A stretch of 41,641 nt of DNA from Candidatus Cloacimonadota bacterium. GTDB taxonomy: Bacteria; Cloacimonadota; Cloacimonadia; JGIOTU-2. Below the pieces are notes generated by a model, which did no database searches, had not been told where the DNA came from, and saw only the letters and a list, made by a program, of their open reading frames with translations. The stretch spans positions 1 through 41,641 of the forward strand of contig JAGXLO010000011.1 of assembly GCA_018334695.1 (NCBI GenBank), in the 5' to 3' direction. This document shows, piece after piece, positions 9,701-17,955 of the stretch (position 1 is the stretch's first letter; every line of letters begins with the position of its first letter). Both the position numbers and the translations under genes were made by a program.

Positions 9701-10817
9701 CAATTTTTTGTGCACTATAGATTCCGGAATAATTTATATTATTGAATTCTAAATTTTGATAAACTAATTCTGGAATTTCAAATTGATGTTTTATTCGCAA
9801 ATCAGATATTGATTGAGCAATGTTGCCTTTTAGTGTTAGTTTTCCCGAAATGGGTTCAAAAAATTTGTTTAGTTGAATGGGATTTGAGTGGAAATCGGTA
9901 TCAATATATGGTGAATAAGAGACCACATCTTTGATTTTTCCCGATAGTGTTAGGGAAATATTATCCCAGTTTAATTTTGAGTTTTCCAGAAAGTATCCTG
10001 TATTTTTATTGATCTGCAGACGGATACTATCAGAATGGATATTGTTATTTGCCAGTAGTAAATCCAGGTTATTCAGAGAAAATTCTCCATCAATCTTCTT
10101 CTCGGATCTGATTTTAATGTCTGATTCAACTTTTCCATCTTTTATTTCCAGAGTAGGAGTTTTTACATTGGGTAAATGGAAATTTTGGAGACTTAGTTCT
10201 GATAGATTTTCCTTGTCTTCATAATAATGTCTTGTTATTTTTATAAAGCCCTTGTTATCAGGTTTGTAAGCAGTAAATTCGAGATTATATTTATTTTTGT
10301 CGAAGGTAAAAGTAATATTAATATTTTCTAGTTTTTCCTTGAATCTGAGGTGATTATTTTTACTCTCAAGTTCAAACTCACCATTTATTATTGAAATCTG
10401 AGAAAACCGTTGCAACTGATTTTCAATATTTTGCAGATCAAGAGAGGTACCTTCTTCTGAAGGACTTAATTTGAGCTCAACAACAGGAGAAAAACACCTA
10501 ATTTTTTCTATAGAACTTTGAAAATTGAAACCGGTAAATATTAACTTCCAGAAGTTAAATCTAATATAAAACTGCTCCGCGGAGATAGAAAAATTATTTT
10601 CTTTTTCAATTAACTTTGGATTAGAGAATTGTATAAACTTAGACGTTACATTGATTTTATCAAAGAAAAGTTCGGCATCGAGGTATTTATTAACTTCGCT
10701 TTTTAATCTATCTTCAACAATTTGGTTGACGTTGAAAATTTTTGGTATAAAGATCAACAGGGCGTTAATCAGAAGTATAATTAATATGACAATTAGGAGC
10801 CACTTCTTCTTTCTCAT
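6777..10817 (-). CDS. tamB: TamB-like translocation/assembly protein
   Basis: Very large (1346-residue) periplasm-spanning protein of the TamB/AsmA-like group. Family members are thought to bridge inner and outer membranes for lipid transfer and outer-membrane protein assembly. One N-terminal membrane anchor (about residues 5-26) is followed by more than a thousand residues of repeating beta-strand sequence rich in Asn, Ser and Leu. The C-terminal TamB/DUF490 domain (about 1000-1346) ends in amphipathic strands and a terminal Phe, as is usual for domains that contact an outer-membrane barrel. No TamA/BamA gene lies next to it. It is the last gene of the glnA-permease-lolD-tamB run, nine bases after lolD. 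Function is inferred from architecture, since sequence conservation in this family is low. Confidence 0.85.
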   Translation of the reverse strand: MRKKKWLLIVILIILLINALLIFIPKIFNVNQIVEDRLKSEVNKYLDAELFFDKINVTSKFIQFSNPKLIEKENNFSISAEQFYIRFNFWKLIFTGFNFQSSIEKIRCFSPVVELKLSPSEEGTSLDLQNIENQLQRFSQISIINGEFELESKNNHLRFKEKLENINITFTFDKNKYNLEFTAYKPDNKGFIKITRHYYEDKENLSELSLQNFHLPNVKTPTLEIKDGKVESDIKIRSEKKIDGEFSLNNLDLLLANNNIHSDSIRLQINKNTGYFLENSKLNWDNISLTLSGKIKDVVSYSPYIDTDFHSNPIQLNKFFEPISGKLTLKGNIAQSISDLRIKHQFEIPELVYQNLEFNNINYSGIYSAQKIDSITSSFQFRDNTFLLAGLINLNTNQPENSNLNLNFSSSQPLEFSQWNIKSENKLQSEITGTPTSPIVKANLKNMTYDSKLWNIQNFNFAGNFRDNSVLASLQNKNNSININLKSDNISDKIFNLELNTKNLRIEKLFKKSPFVVKKNIPVINSNLNLSHSDNMINLEGQVSFPKKTNSNLSGTIDIAANYNLISQQNAKITLNSENLKIKNDSLPLKFILSKTKETIFIDTFQINQKINGNGKLAFSKNFEDLKNYSGNLRIDRIKLDFLEHFLNFPQDLQNVSGLFISELNFDSMQENNIEGFVKLDSVATSKKLDQLSAETDFSLRADKLLLKNIRIRRKNNLFFKGNGSYAFYGSNNIYLKGSGENIITEEILPNDILQADLSYELIFTGNPKDPRLLCKANLTNGRILETNFDNLDIHFFQNSKNIFVKNFKFLAKNKLDLSILGQYSYNFFKDEYYQKPDSLLISGSGNLLSAASDYISSISNCSGEGDFNFVITSQNEGVTFRSGYLNLRNGSCRIENQPERIEEINIDLTLNNNKVDKFNSSLEIGVGKLNVTNQINNADTDLILGGVNFGTLLLETPGKGLLIHVPTYSSEGSLVEARLMGREDKYFRILNRDDFILLQGKIFLTNGKAIYDKKDKKEKEEPAEERFNPFAYDVDIAFGKNIWFVTDPFYLRVDKNDYIRLMLIPELEESSVSFELHSHQGNMRLFGETFTVREVTFTKSETDPKLFINGIFEKKTAGGSTITLKLSPVSEDADGRNIGGESYGDVQISLESDDPNDATMLSVLSKLHYGKSYSQLTSEEKQDFDQSEIINLASDQLGKMIISPVISPIESTFRRWLGLDYFRLQTDWLENFARSSGISSSEEDDFFYDPDQSQIIRYGLLGRDVLLDNLSVDMGKYITPNWYVNYAAKVQKELTLERDVNYNLEHQITFRYDLPWHLRLIYLYRFSPIEEEYIQRLSLKAYVNF

Positions 10818-10826
10818 GTTGCCTGT

Positions 10827-11516
10827 TTATTTTAGCCTTTCCAGCTTTCCGTCTTTTAGATTATAGGTTTTATCGGCTCTTTTAGCAATTTCAAGATTGT
10901 GGGTGACAATAAGTACAGAAGTGGAAAAACCTTTGTTTAGATCAAAAAGTAGCTGTAATAATTCTTCTGAATGCTTAATATCGATGTTGCCGGTAGGTTC
11001 GTCTGCCAGAATAAGTTCCGGATTGTTAATAAGTGCTCGCGCAACTGCCACTCTTTGTTTTTCTCCTCCGCTCAATTGATTTGGGAAGTGGTCCTTTCTT
11101 GCCTCCATATCTAATTTGGAAAGTATATCATAAGCTTGTTTTTTGGCTTTGGCAAAAGATTTACCCGCAATTAATTTAGGCATTATTACATTTTCAAGAG
11201 CAGTTAGTTCCGGCATTAGATGATGAAATTGAAAAATAAAACCCAAGTTTTTGTTCCTGAATTCTGCCCTTTCTGTGTTATTGAGTTCGTTTATCATTCT
11301 ATCTTTGAAATATATCTCTCCGGAATCAGGACGATCCAAACTTCCCAGAATATGTAGTAAAGTGCTTTTGCCGCTACCTGAAAGACCTGATATAGCAGCG
11401 ATTGTTCCACTCTCCATTTCAAAGTTCAATCTGTCCAGTACTACTAATTCCTTACTGGCGTCACCGGTAAAATACGTCTTTGTTATATTTTTTCCATTTA
11501 ATAGCATATTTCTCAT
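10827..11516 (-). CDS. lolD: LolD-type ABC transporter ATPase
   Basis: ATP-binding subunit (229 residues) of the MacB/LolD class, acting at the cytoplasmic face of the inner membrane. Walker A GLSGSGKST at 44-52, the Q-loop near 96, signature LSGGEKQR at 148-155, Walker B LILADEPT at 168-175 and the H-loop His in VTHNLE are all intact. The FQFHHLMPELTALENV stretch after the Q-loop is typical of LolD. It overlaps the upstream permease gene by four bases and is followed by tamB. With the adjacent LolC/E-type permease it should form a lipoprotein-release complex; LolA and LolB are not in the window. A start at Met4 is equally possible. Confidence 0.92.
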   Translation of the reverse strand: MRNMLLNGKNITKTYFTGDASKELVVLDRLNFEMESGTIAAISGLSGSGKSTLLHILGSLDRPDSGEIYFKDRMINELNNTERAEFRNKNLGFIFQFHHLMPELTALENVIMPKLIAGKSFAKAKKQAYDILSKLDMEARKDHFPNQLSGGEKQRVAVARALINNPELILADEPTGNIDIKHSEELLQLLFDLNKGFSTSVLIVTHNLEIAKRADKTYNLKDGKLERLK

Positions 11517-12745
11517 TTCTTTGCTCTTCTTATTATTTCTACAGCATTAAATTTGTCAATTTGCTTGAGTGGTATATAGGAAGACAAAAATATAATAATC
11601 CCTGAAACAAAAATGATAAATAGAAAATCGATAGGATTATTTTTGATTACTATCTCTTTTATCATATATACATCTGCTTCAATTGTGATAATATTGGAAA
11701 TTGTGATGATTTTTCCGATTATTAAAGCAAGTATTATGCCCAATACAACTCCAATAATACCCAGAGACAAATTTCTGTGCAAAAACATTTTACGTATTTC
11801 CTTATTTTTTGTTCCCATTGCTTTTAGAATACCAATTTCTGATTGGTTATCATAGATATTTCGGATCAAAACACTGGTCATACCAAAACCGGATACGAGT
11901 ATGATTAATGCAATGATAATCGAAATTACCCATTTTTCCAGTTCCAACAAACTAAAAAGATTTTTATTTAATGATATCCAGTCAGTAGTAAAGAAGGGAT
12001 ATTCGAGTTTTTTTTGCAATAAATCCGAATGAAATGCAGCTTTTTCTGCTTTTGCGGTTTGCAAATTAACAGCGATGCCATGATAAACTTTTCCTAAATC
12101 CAGAAAATTTCGAACTGTCTTGTAATTCATAAAAGCAAGGGAGTTGTCAAATTCATACATTCCGGAAGAAAAAATACCTGTTACTTGTGATTGCATTGTT
12201 TTTGGTATCATACCTGCCATAGTAAATTCTGAATTTAGAGGAGAAATAAGCTTAACTGTATCGCCGAGGGAGCAATTTAACCTTTCTGCCAAATTTTTTC
12301 CGAGCACAATACCGCCACTTTCAACTGGAAATTTACCTTGGGAAATATATTGTTTTATATTTGAAACTCGGGATTCCTGTTCATAATTTAAACCGCGTAA
12401 GATAATACCAGCTGTACTATTTTCGAAAGAGCACATACATTCTGTATTAAGATATGGTGAATAATTCACATAAGTATTGTTCGAATCCAGTATTGTTGTA
12501 ACCTCATTGTATTCTTTTTCAGTGATTGTACGGTTTTCATATTTTGAAATATAGATATGAGAATTTACACCGATAATTATATCCTGCAGAACATCTTTGT
12601 ATCCACTAAATATTCCCAGAGAAATAGTTAAAGCAATTATTCCAATAACAATGCTGCTTATAAGCAATATGGAGTTTGTAGAAAGAAAATTATTTCTGCC
12701 CTTAAGTGTAAAAAATTTCTTAAGAAAGTATTTCTGAAAGTTCAT
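11513..12745 (-). CDS. LolC/LolE-type ABC permease
   Basis: Inner-membrane subunit (410 residues) with the FtsX/LolC layout: one N-terminal membrane helix (about 25-48), a large periplasmic domain (about 50-265), then three helices near 270-295, 320-350 and 370-395. The cytoplasmic coupling segment SEIGILKAMGTKNKEIRKMFLHRN is the conserved hallmark of this group. The partner ATPase LolD overlaps by four bases. Only one permease gene is present, which suggests a homodimer such as LolF rather than separate LolC and LolE, though a second permease elsewhere cannot be excluded. Twelve bases separate it from glnA. Confidence 0.88.
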   Translation of the reverse strand: MNFQKYFLKKFFTLKGRNNFLSTNSILLISSIVIGIIALTISLGIFSGYKDVLQDIIIGVNSHIYISKYENRTITEKEYNEVTTILDSNNTYVNYSPYLNTECMCSFENSTAGIILRGLNYEQESRVSNIKQYISQGKFPVESGGIVLGKNLAERLNCSLGDTVKLISPLNSEFTMAGMIPKTMQSQVTGIFSSGMYEFDNSLAFMNYKTVRNFLDLGKVYHGIAVNLQTAKAEKAAFHSDLLQKKLEYPFFTTDWISLNKNLFSLLELEKWVISIIIALIILVSGFGMTSVLIRNIYDNQSEIGILKAMGTKNKEIRKMFLHRNLSLGIIGVVLGIILALIIGKIITISNIITIEADVYMIKEIVIKNNPIDFLFIIFVSGIIIFLSSYIPLKQIDKFNAVEIIRRAKK

Positions 12746-12757
12746 CAGCGAATCAAA

Positions 12758-14089
12758 TTAATATTTTTCCAGGTATCTTTCTAGCTCCCAGTTAGTAACT
12801 TGCATACGGAAGTGATCCCATTCTTGTTCTTTCACTGCCAAATATTTATAGTAAGTATGCTTGCCCAGAGCCTTTTGTATCAAACTGTCCTCTTTTAGTT
12901 TGTCCAGAGCAATTTTGAGTGAACCGGGAAGAGTTTTTATTTTTTCTTTTTGCAGTCTGATTTTATCGTAATTATAAACATCATCTTCTACCGGTGCAGG
13001 TGGTTTTAGGTCTTTACGAATTCCATCTAAGCCGGCTTCCAGCATTACGGCAAAAGCAAGATAGATGTTGCAGCTAGGATCAGGACTCCTCAATTCGATG
13101 CGGGTGGATTTGGATTTGCCTTTGAAATGTTTGGGAACACGAATCAATGATGACCGATTTTTATGTCCCCAGCTTAAATATACAGGGGCTTCGTAGCCGG
13201 GAATTAATCTTTTATAGGAATTAATAATTGGATTCAAAATAGAAGACATAGCCATTACGTGTTCAAGCTGACCTGCAATAAAATTGTAGGCTAAGTCAGA
13301 GAGTGAGTATTTATTATCTTTGGAGTAGAAACTGTTTTTATTTGTTTTAATATCAAAAAGACTTTGATGAACGTGCATACCGTTTCCGTTTAGTTCGGAG
13401 ATAGGTTTGGGCATAAAAGTAGCGCAGAGGTCGTATTTTTGAGCAACAGCTTTTAAAACAAATCTTATTGTAGTAGCTGCATCAGCCGTAATAAGGGCGT
13501 TGTCATATTTAAAGTCAATCTCATGCTGACCGCTGCTTACTTCGTGGTGTGTTGTTTCTACATCAATACCAAATTTTTGTAAAGCAACCGTCATATCTCT
13601 GCGGATTTCATAAGCTTTGTCGGCAGTCATATCAAAGTAGCCGCCTTCGTCTTGGGGGAAAGCTATTTCGTCTTGTTTCTTGCTAAATAGGAAGAATTCC
13701 ATCTCAGTCCCGGTTTTGTATTCATAACCCATCTTTCGGGCACGCTTTAAGGCTTTTTGCAAAATATAACGAGGATCGCCCTCAAAATGGCTACCATCCG
13801 GATTGTACACATCACAAATGAAACGAGCGGTATTGCCGTCCTCGGATGTTAACCAGGGAATAATGGCATAAGTAGAAAGGTCGGGTTTTAGATACATATC
13901 GCTTTCTGCTATTCTGGCAAATCCCTCAATCGAGGAGCCATCGAACCAGATACCGTATTGCAGTGCCTCTTCCAGTATTTTAAATGGAATTGTCAAACTC
14001 TTTACTAAACCAAATAGATCGGTGAACTGAAGCTGAAAAAATTTTACGTTATCCTCTTTAGATTTTTTTATAATATCTTTAGCAGTCAT
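12758..14089 (-). CDS. glnA: Glutamine synthetase type I, alpha-like
   Basis: ATP-dependent ligation of ammonia to glutamate; a cytosolic dodecamer in this family. The 443-residue length fits the GSI-alpha class. Visible are the N-terminal DGSSIEGF latch region, metal/ATP-site motifs GTEMEFFLF, HHEVSSGQHEIDFKY and GNGMHVHQSLF, the glutamate flap GYEAPVYLSWGHKNRSSLIRVP, and the C-terminal RSPDPSCNIYLAFAVMLEAGLDG. No adenylylation loop (NLYDLPPEE of GSI-beta) is present; the region reads VEDDVYNYDKI, so control by adenylylation is unlikely. AAAGGA precedes the ATG. No glnK, amt or GOGAT gene is adjacent, but three envelope genes follow closely. Confidence 0.97.
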   Translation of the reverse strand: MTAKDIIKKSKEDNVKFFQLQFTDLFGLVKSLTIPFKILEEALQYGIWFDGSSIEGFARIAESDMYLKPDLSTYAIIPWLTSEDGNTARFICDVYNPDGSHFEGDPRYILQKALKRARKMGYEYKTGTEMEFFLFSKKQDEIAFPQDEGGYFDMTADKAYEIRRDMTVALQKFGIDVETTHHEVSSGQHEIDFKYDNALITADAATTIRFVLKAVAQKYDLCATFMPKPISELNGNGMHVHQSLFDIKTNKNSFYSKDNKYSLSDLAYNFIAGQLEHVMAMSSILNPIINSYKRLIPGYEAPVYLSWGHKNRSSLIRVPKHFKGKSKSTRIELRSPDPSCNIYLAFAVMLEAGLDGIRKDLKPPAPVEDDVYNYDKIRLQKEKIKTLPGSLKIALDKLKEDSLIQKALGKHTYYKYLAVKEQEWDHFRMQVTNWELERYLEKY

Positions 14090-14142
14090 ATTTTTCCTTT
14101 CTTTTCCTGCCTTATTTCACTGGAAATTAAGTATTGATACGA

Positions 14143-14171
14143 AATTCTTAAAAGTTAATTTGATTAGTCAA
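14143..14171 (-). promoter_or_regulatory. Possible glnA promoter
   Basis: On the minus strand TTGACT (14171-14166) is followed after 16-17 bases by AAGAAT/AGAATT (14149-14143), about 55 bases before the glnA start. The -35 is good and the -10 is poor. The flanking sequence TTGATTAGTCAA is a small palindrome overlapping the -35, so an operator is possible but unproven. Confidence 0.3.
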
Positions 14172-14264
14172 TTATTTCTTTTCTGTAAATATTATAAAAT
14201 ATCTTGATAAAGTTTAATGGCTAGTAAAAAATCATATATAAATAAATATCTTAAAGGAGTTTTG

Positions 14265-15470
14265 ATGATGAAAAAAATAATAATATCTGCACTTCTGATT
14301 TTACTGTTTCTTTTAGGCAGCTGTACTCACCTGGCTTCCGTTAAAAAGGGAAATTTTATTACAGATAATAATCGTTTTGCCTTAAAGTTTTATGCTGCAA
14401 TCGAATCTCAGAAAGAAAATACCTTTATTTCTCCTTATAGCATATCTACCGCTCTGGCAATGACTTATGCCGGTGCAGAAGGTAAAACAAAAAAGGAAAT
14501 GGCAGAAGTTTTGGAATTTAATCAATCAGAAGATGAATTATTAGCTAACTTTGACCTGTTAGAAGCCAATCTTGGCAAGATTTGTAAAGAGCAGGATGTG
14601 GATTTATTTACTGCAAATGCTCTCTGGATTCATAAAAATTATGAAATTTTAAAAAGTTATCGAGAAACAATGGAAAAATATTTTTCTTCTTCCTTATACA
14701 AAGTGGATTTTGTGGACTCCACTGCAAAAGCTGCCGCAAGAATAAACAATTGGGTAGCCGCACAAACCAGAGATAAGATACAGGATTTAATTCATCGCAA
14801 TGATATTGATGCCTTTACTCGATTAGTCCTAACCAATGCTATATATTTCAAGGGAGATTGGAAGTATCAGTTTGCAGAAAGGTCAACCAAAAAAATGGAT
14901 TTTTGGCTACAGAAAGATATCTCTACCGAGGTGGATATGATGTATCAGAGGCACAAGTTTCCCTATGCAGAGAGCAAACGTTTTCAGATTCTGGAATTAC
15001 CATACAAAGATTCTGGAATTTCTATGCTTATTTTCCTGCCCAGGAAACAGGAAGATATTAAGATGTTGGAAAAATATATAGCTGAAGACAGTTTGCTTTA
15101 TAAGCAGAGAAAGATGGAAAACGTAGAAGTTTATTTGCCAAAATTTAAAATTGAGAAACGTTATGCTAAACTCAAAAAAACTTTCCGGAAATTGGGCATG
15201 GAAAGAGCTTTTTCTGCAGCTGAAGCAAATTTCTCCGGTATATCACCTGCTGATGACCTCTTTATCGGAAAAATAATTCACCAAGCTTATATTGACGTAA
15301 ATGAGCAGGGAACCGAAGCAGCAGCAGCCACTGCCGTAAGTATGAGACTCAAATCTGTTGCACCTCCCCCAAATCCTGTAGTTTTTAAGGCAGATCATCC
15401 ATTCTTCTTTGTAATTAAAGAGAATACCAGCGATACCATTTTATTTTTGGGCAGAGTTAACCAACCATAA
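14265..15470 (+). CDS. Lipoprotein serpin, predicted inhibitory
   Basis: Serine-protease inhibitor of the serpin family, about 401 residues. AAAGGAG at 14253-14259 selects the tandem ATGs at 14265/14268 over an upstream in-frame ATG at 14217 that lacks a binding site. The N-terminus (KKIIISALLILLFLLGSC) ends in a lipobox, Cys20, so it is a lipid-anchored envelope protein. Serpin hallmarks include SPYSISTALAMTYAGAEG, INNWVAAQTRDKIQDLI and LTNAIYFKGDWKYQF. The hinge EQGTEAAAATAVS has the small residues needed for loop insertion, so inhibition is expected. Counting 17 residues from the hinge Glu puts P1 at Lys (RLK-S), pointing to a trypsin-like target, though the P' side is several residues longer than in antitrypsin. 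SppA lies 94 bases downstream on the same strand. Confidence 0.93.
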   Translation: MMKKIIISALLILLFLLGSCTHLASVKKGNFITDNNRFALKFYAAIESQKENTFISPYSISTALAMTYAGAEGKTKKEMAEVLEFNQSEDELLANFDLLEANLGKICKEQDVDLFTANALWIHKNYEILKSYRETMEKYFSSSLYKVDFVDSTAKAAARINNWVAAQTRDKIQDLIHRNDIDAFTRLVLTNAIYFKGDWKYQFAERSTKKMDFWLQKDISTEVDMMYQRHKFPYAESKRFQILELPYKDSGISMLIFLPRKQEDIKMLEKYIAEDSLLYKQRKMENVEVYLPKFKIEKRYAKLKKTFRKLGMERAFSAAEANFSGISPADDLFIGKIIHQAYIDVNEQGTEAAAATAVSMRLKSVAPPPNPVVFKADHPFFFVIKENTSDTILFLGRVNQP

Positions 15471-15491
15471 TGTGTGAATAAAAAAGTAACA

Positions 15492-15510
15492 AAATTTTAT
15501 ACTAAAATTT
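15492..15510. promoter_or_regulatory. AT-only inverted repeat before sppA
   Basis: AAATTTTA (15492-15499), TAC, TAAAATTT (15503-15510): perfect 8-base arms in the gap between the serpin and sppA genes. It is not followed by a T-tract, so an operator or chance AT palindrome is more likely than a terminator. A weak -35-like TTGAAC follows at 15518. Confidence 0.25.
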
Positions 15511-15564
15511 ACAAATATTGAACAGTAGTAATTAATTAGATTAAAAACTTGTGAGGTATTTATT

Positions 15565-17952
15565 ATGAAAAAGATTCTAATTTTTTGGGCAATTTTGCTA
15601 GTATTTTCAACTTCATTAGTGGCAAGCTCATTTAATGATTTTTCTGTAGCAACTACAGACGATTTTTTATCAACTTTAGTAAATCCAGCAGCCATGGGAT
15701 TTGGTAATGCAGGTGGAATGGGATACGTTCAGCATTTCTTTGATGACAAATTTGAACAAGAGGCTTATGATTTTATAATTAATTTCGATAATCTGGGTTA
15801 TAGCTATTCCAAACGACCACATGACTATTGGCATAGAATTGCTCTGGGCAGCCGTCTGGGGAAATCAAATTTTTACGTTGGCTCTGATTATGAATGGAAT
15901 AAGAACGAAGCTGCCTTTAATTCGTCATTTCTTTATAGACCCTGGGATTTTTTATCTGTTGGTGCAAACTGGAAGAAAACTTTCAAATCCGACAATTCTG
16001 TAAGATTGGGTTTTGCCTTGAGACCTTTAGGTTATGTATCTGATTTCTGGACGGGTTTAACTCTGGCGTATGACAGAACTTATGCGGATGAGGAGTGGAA
16101 TAAAGGAGTGCTTTCGGTGGAACTTGAGCCTGCAGCGGGGTTTAAATTCAATTTTTCCAACGATTTTGAAAAGGAAGAATATTCAACCGGTGTCAGTATA
16201 AGCTTTTCTAATTTCAGGTTAGGAGGAAACTATAGCAAAAACGATGTTTCACAGGGCTTAACTTATGCTAATATTTCTGCCAGAAAATTCAAAAATTCAC
16301 TGCAAACAGTTGAACAAAATAAATTTTATAATTACAAATTAAAAGGCAAGGTAGTAGACCAGAAGACGTCTAAAAAGATAGGTCCTATTAGAATTGTCTC
16401 CGCTGATGAAAAAACATTAAGTGAAGCTCTAGAAACTATTAAAGAATTAAAAGAAGATAAAAGAATTATGGGTCTAGTCTTCAAGTCTGGCAATATATCT
16501 GCTAGTAGAGCTAATTTTCAGGAGATTGGAGATGCACTAATCGATTTTAAAAAGGAGGGAAAGAAAGTAGTTTATTATTTTGAGAACACGACAAATGTTA
16601 ACTATTCTCTAGCTGCATCCGTTGCTGATAAAATTTATCTAAACCCGGGTGGCTCTTTGCTTTTGAATGGGATAAGCATTACTTCTCCTTACATAAAAAA
16701 TTTACTGGATACCCTAGGTGTAGAAGTGTTAAACTTTCGCAGCCATGCTTACAAAACAGCAGGTAATATGTTTACTGAAAAGCATATGACAGAAGAAGAG
16801 CGGCAGGTGTATGAAAAAATGCTTTCTGATTTGTATGAGGATATGGTAGAAAGAATCAGCATTGGTAGGGGGATGACAATAAAAGAAGTGAGGAGTATAA
16901 TCGATGCAGGTCCATATTTTATCGCAAGTAAAGCAAAAGAAAAGAATCTGGTAGATGATTTGATTTATGAGGATGAAATTGAGCAGAAGTTGAAGCAGGA
17001 ATTCGGTGAGAATGAAATTATTGATAAATACAAGCAGAATCATGTCAGAAAAGACTGGAGTGATGAGAAAAAAGATAAAATTGCCATTATTTATGCAAGT
17101 GGTACTATTCACAGCGGAGAAGGTGTTCCCGGAAAAACAATAGGCTCCAAGACTTTAACAAAATATTTAAAGGAAGCGCGAGAGGATGACAGTATAAAAG
17201 GAATAATCTTGCGAGTAAATAGTGGAGGTGGTTCAGCTCTGGCTTCGGAGATTATTGCTCATCAAGTTCAAAAATGTAAAAAAGGAGAGAATGCCAAACC
17301 GATAATTGCTTCTATGTCCGGAGCGGCAGCTTCTGGTGGTTACTTTATTTCCTCTCCTGCAGATAAGATAATTGCTCAATCAGAAACAATTACCGGTTCC
17401 ATAGGAGTTATTGCTCTGGTTCCCAATTTTACTGAGTTGTATAGGAAAATTCATATCAATTGGGATACGGTGAAAAAAGGAGAGAATGCAGATATTTTTG
17501 CCACTGATAGCCCCTTAACGGATAGTGCAAAAGAAAAAATACGAGGGAGTGTTGAGCACAGTTATTGGGCTTTTGTAGATGCTGTTGCACAGGGAAGAGA
17601 TATGAGTAGAGAGCAGGTGCATAAGATTGCTCAGGGCAAGGTTTGGACTGGGAAAAGCGCTAAAGAATTAGGACTGGTAGATGAATTGGGTGGGATTGAT
17701 TATTCCATTAAGGTTTTGAGGGAAATGTGTAATATTCCACCTAAAGAAGAGATCGAAGTTGTGCAGTATCCCAGAGCAGAAGCAGGAATTATGACGATAG
17801 ATCTGTCTTCAGGTATGTCCCTTTTGAAGAATGAAGTAGAGTTGCCGGCTCAGTTAAAAAATTTTACCAAAATGATTGAAAAGTGGCAGAAATTTAATGA
17901 TGAGAGAATTTTGTATCTTTATCCTTATGAATTTTGGCAAGATACGGAGTAA
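15565..17952 (+). CDS. sppA: SppA-type protease fused to beta-rich N-domain
   Basis: Signal peptide peptidase A (protease IV; S49 family), which degrades cleaved signal peptides and membrane-associated peptides. After a signal peptide (residues 1-20) comes a beta-strand-rich region (about 25-250, rich in aromatic and Gly residues, with NPAAMGFGNAGG like PorV/UPF0164 proteins). Two tandem S49 domains follow (about 275-480 and 500-760), as in long SppA. The general-base Lys is in SHAYKTAGN (K397) and the nucleophile Ser in GAAASGGY (S590), so catalysis looks intact and uses both repeats. A GAGG lies eight bases before the ATG. The N-terminal part replaces the usual short membrane anchor and may be an outer-membrane barrel or a periplasmic beta domain. 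The 795-residue length exceeds E. coli SppA (618). Confidence 0.9.
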   Translation: MKKILIFWAILLVFSTSLVASSFNDFSVATTDDFLSTLVNPAAMGFGNAGGMGYVQHFFDDKFEQEAYDFIINFDNLGYSYSKRPHDYWHRIALGSRLGKSNFYVGSDYEWNKNEAAFNSSFLYRPWDFLSVGANWKKTFKSDNSVRLGFALRPLGYVSDFWTGLTLAYDRTYADEEWNKGVLSVELEPAAGFKFNFSNDFEKEEYSTGVSISFSNFRLGGNYSKNDVSQGLTYANISARKFKNSLQTVEQNKFYNYKLKGKVVDQKTSKKIGPIRIVSADEKTLSEALETIKELKEDKRIMGLVFKSGNISASRANFQEIGDALIDFKKEGKKVVYYFENTTNVNYSLAASVADKIYLNPGGSLLLNGISITSPYIKNLLDTLGVEVLNFRSHAYKTAGNMFTEKHMTEEERQVYEKMLSDLYEDMVERISIGRGMTIKEVRSIIDAGPYFIASKAKEKNLVDDLIYEDEIEQKLKQEFGENEIIDKYKQNHVRKDWSDEKKDKIAIIYASGTIHSGEGVPGKTIGSKTLTKYLKEAREDDSIKGIILRVNSGGGSALASEIIAHQVQKCKKGENAKPIIASMSGAAASGGYFISSPADKIIAQSETITGSIGVIALVPNFTELYRKIHINWDTVKKGENADIFATDSPLTDSAKEKIRGSVEHSYWAFVDAVAQGRDMSREQVHKIAQGKVWTGKSAKELGLVDELGGIDYSIKVLREMCNIPPKEEIEVVQYPRAEAGIMTIDLSSGMSLLKNEVELPAQLKNFTKMIEKWQKFNDERILYLYPYEFWQDTE

Positions 17953-17955
17953 GAC

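Noticed and set aside
14217-14264. Upstream ATG extending the serpin by 16 residues
   Set aside because: No Shine-Dalgarno, and it would place a hydrophilic stretch before the lipoprotein signal; AAAGGAG clearly serves the ATG at 14265/14268.
16729-17112. 127-codon minus-strand frame within sppA
   Set aside because: Antisense to conserved S49 sequence; Phe/Ile-rich with no recognisable fold or start context.
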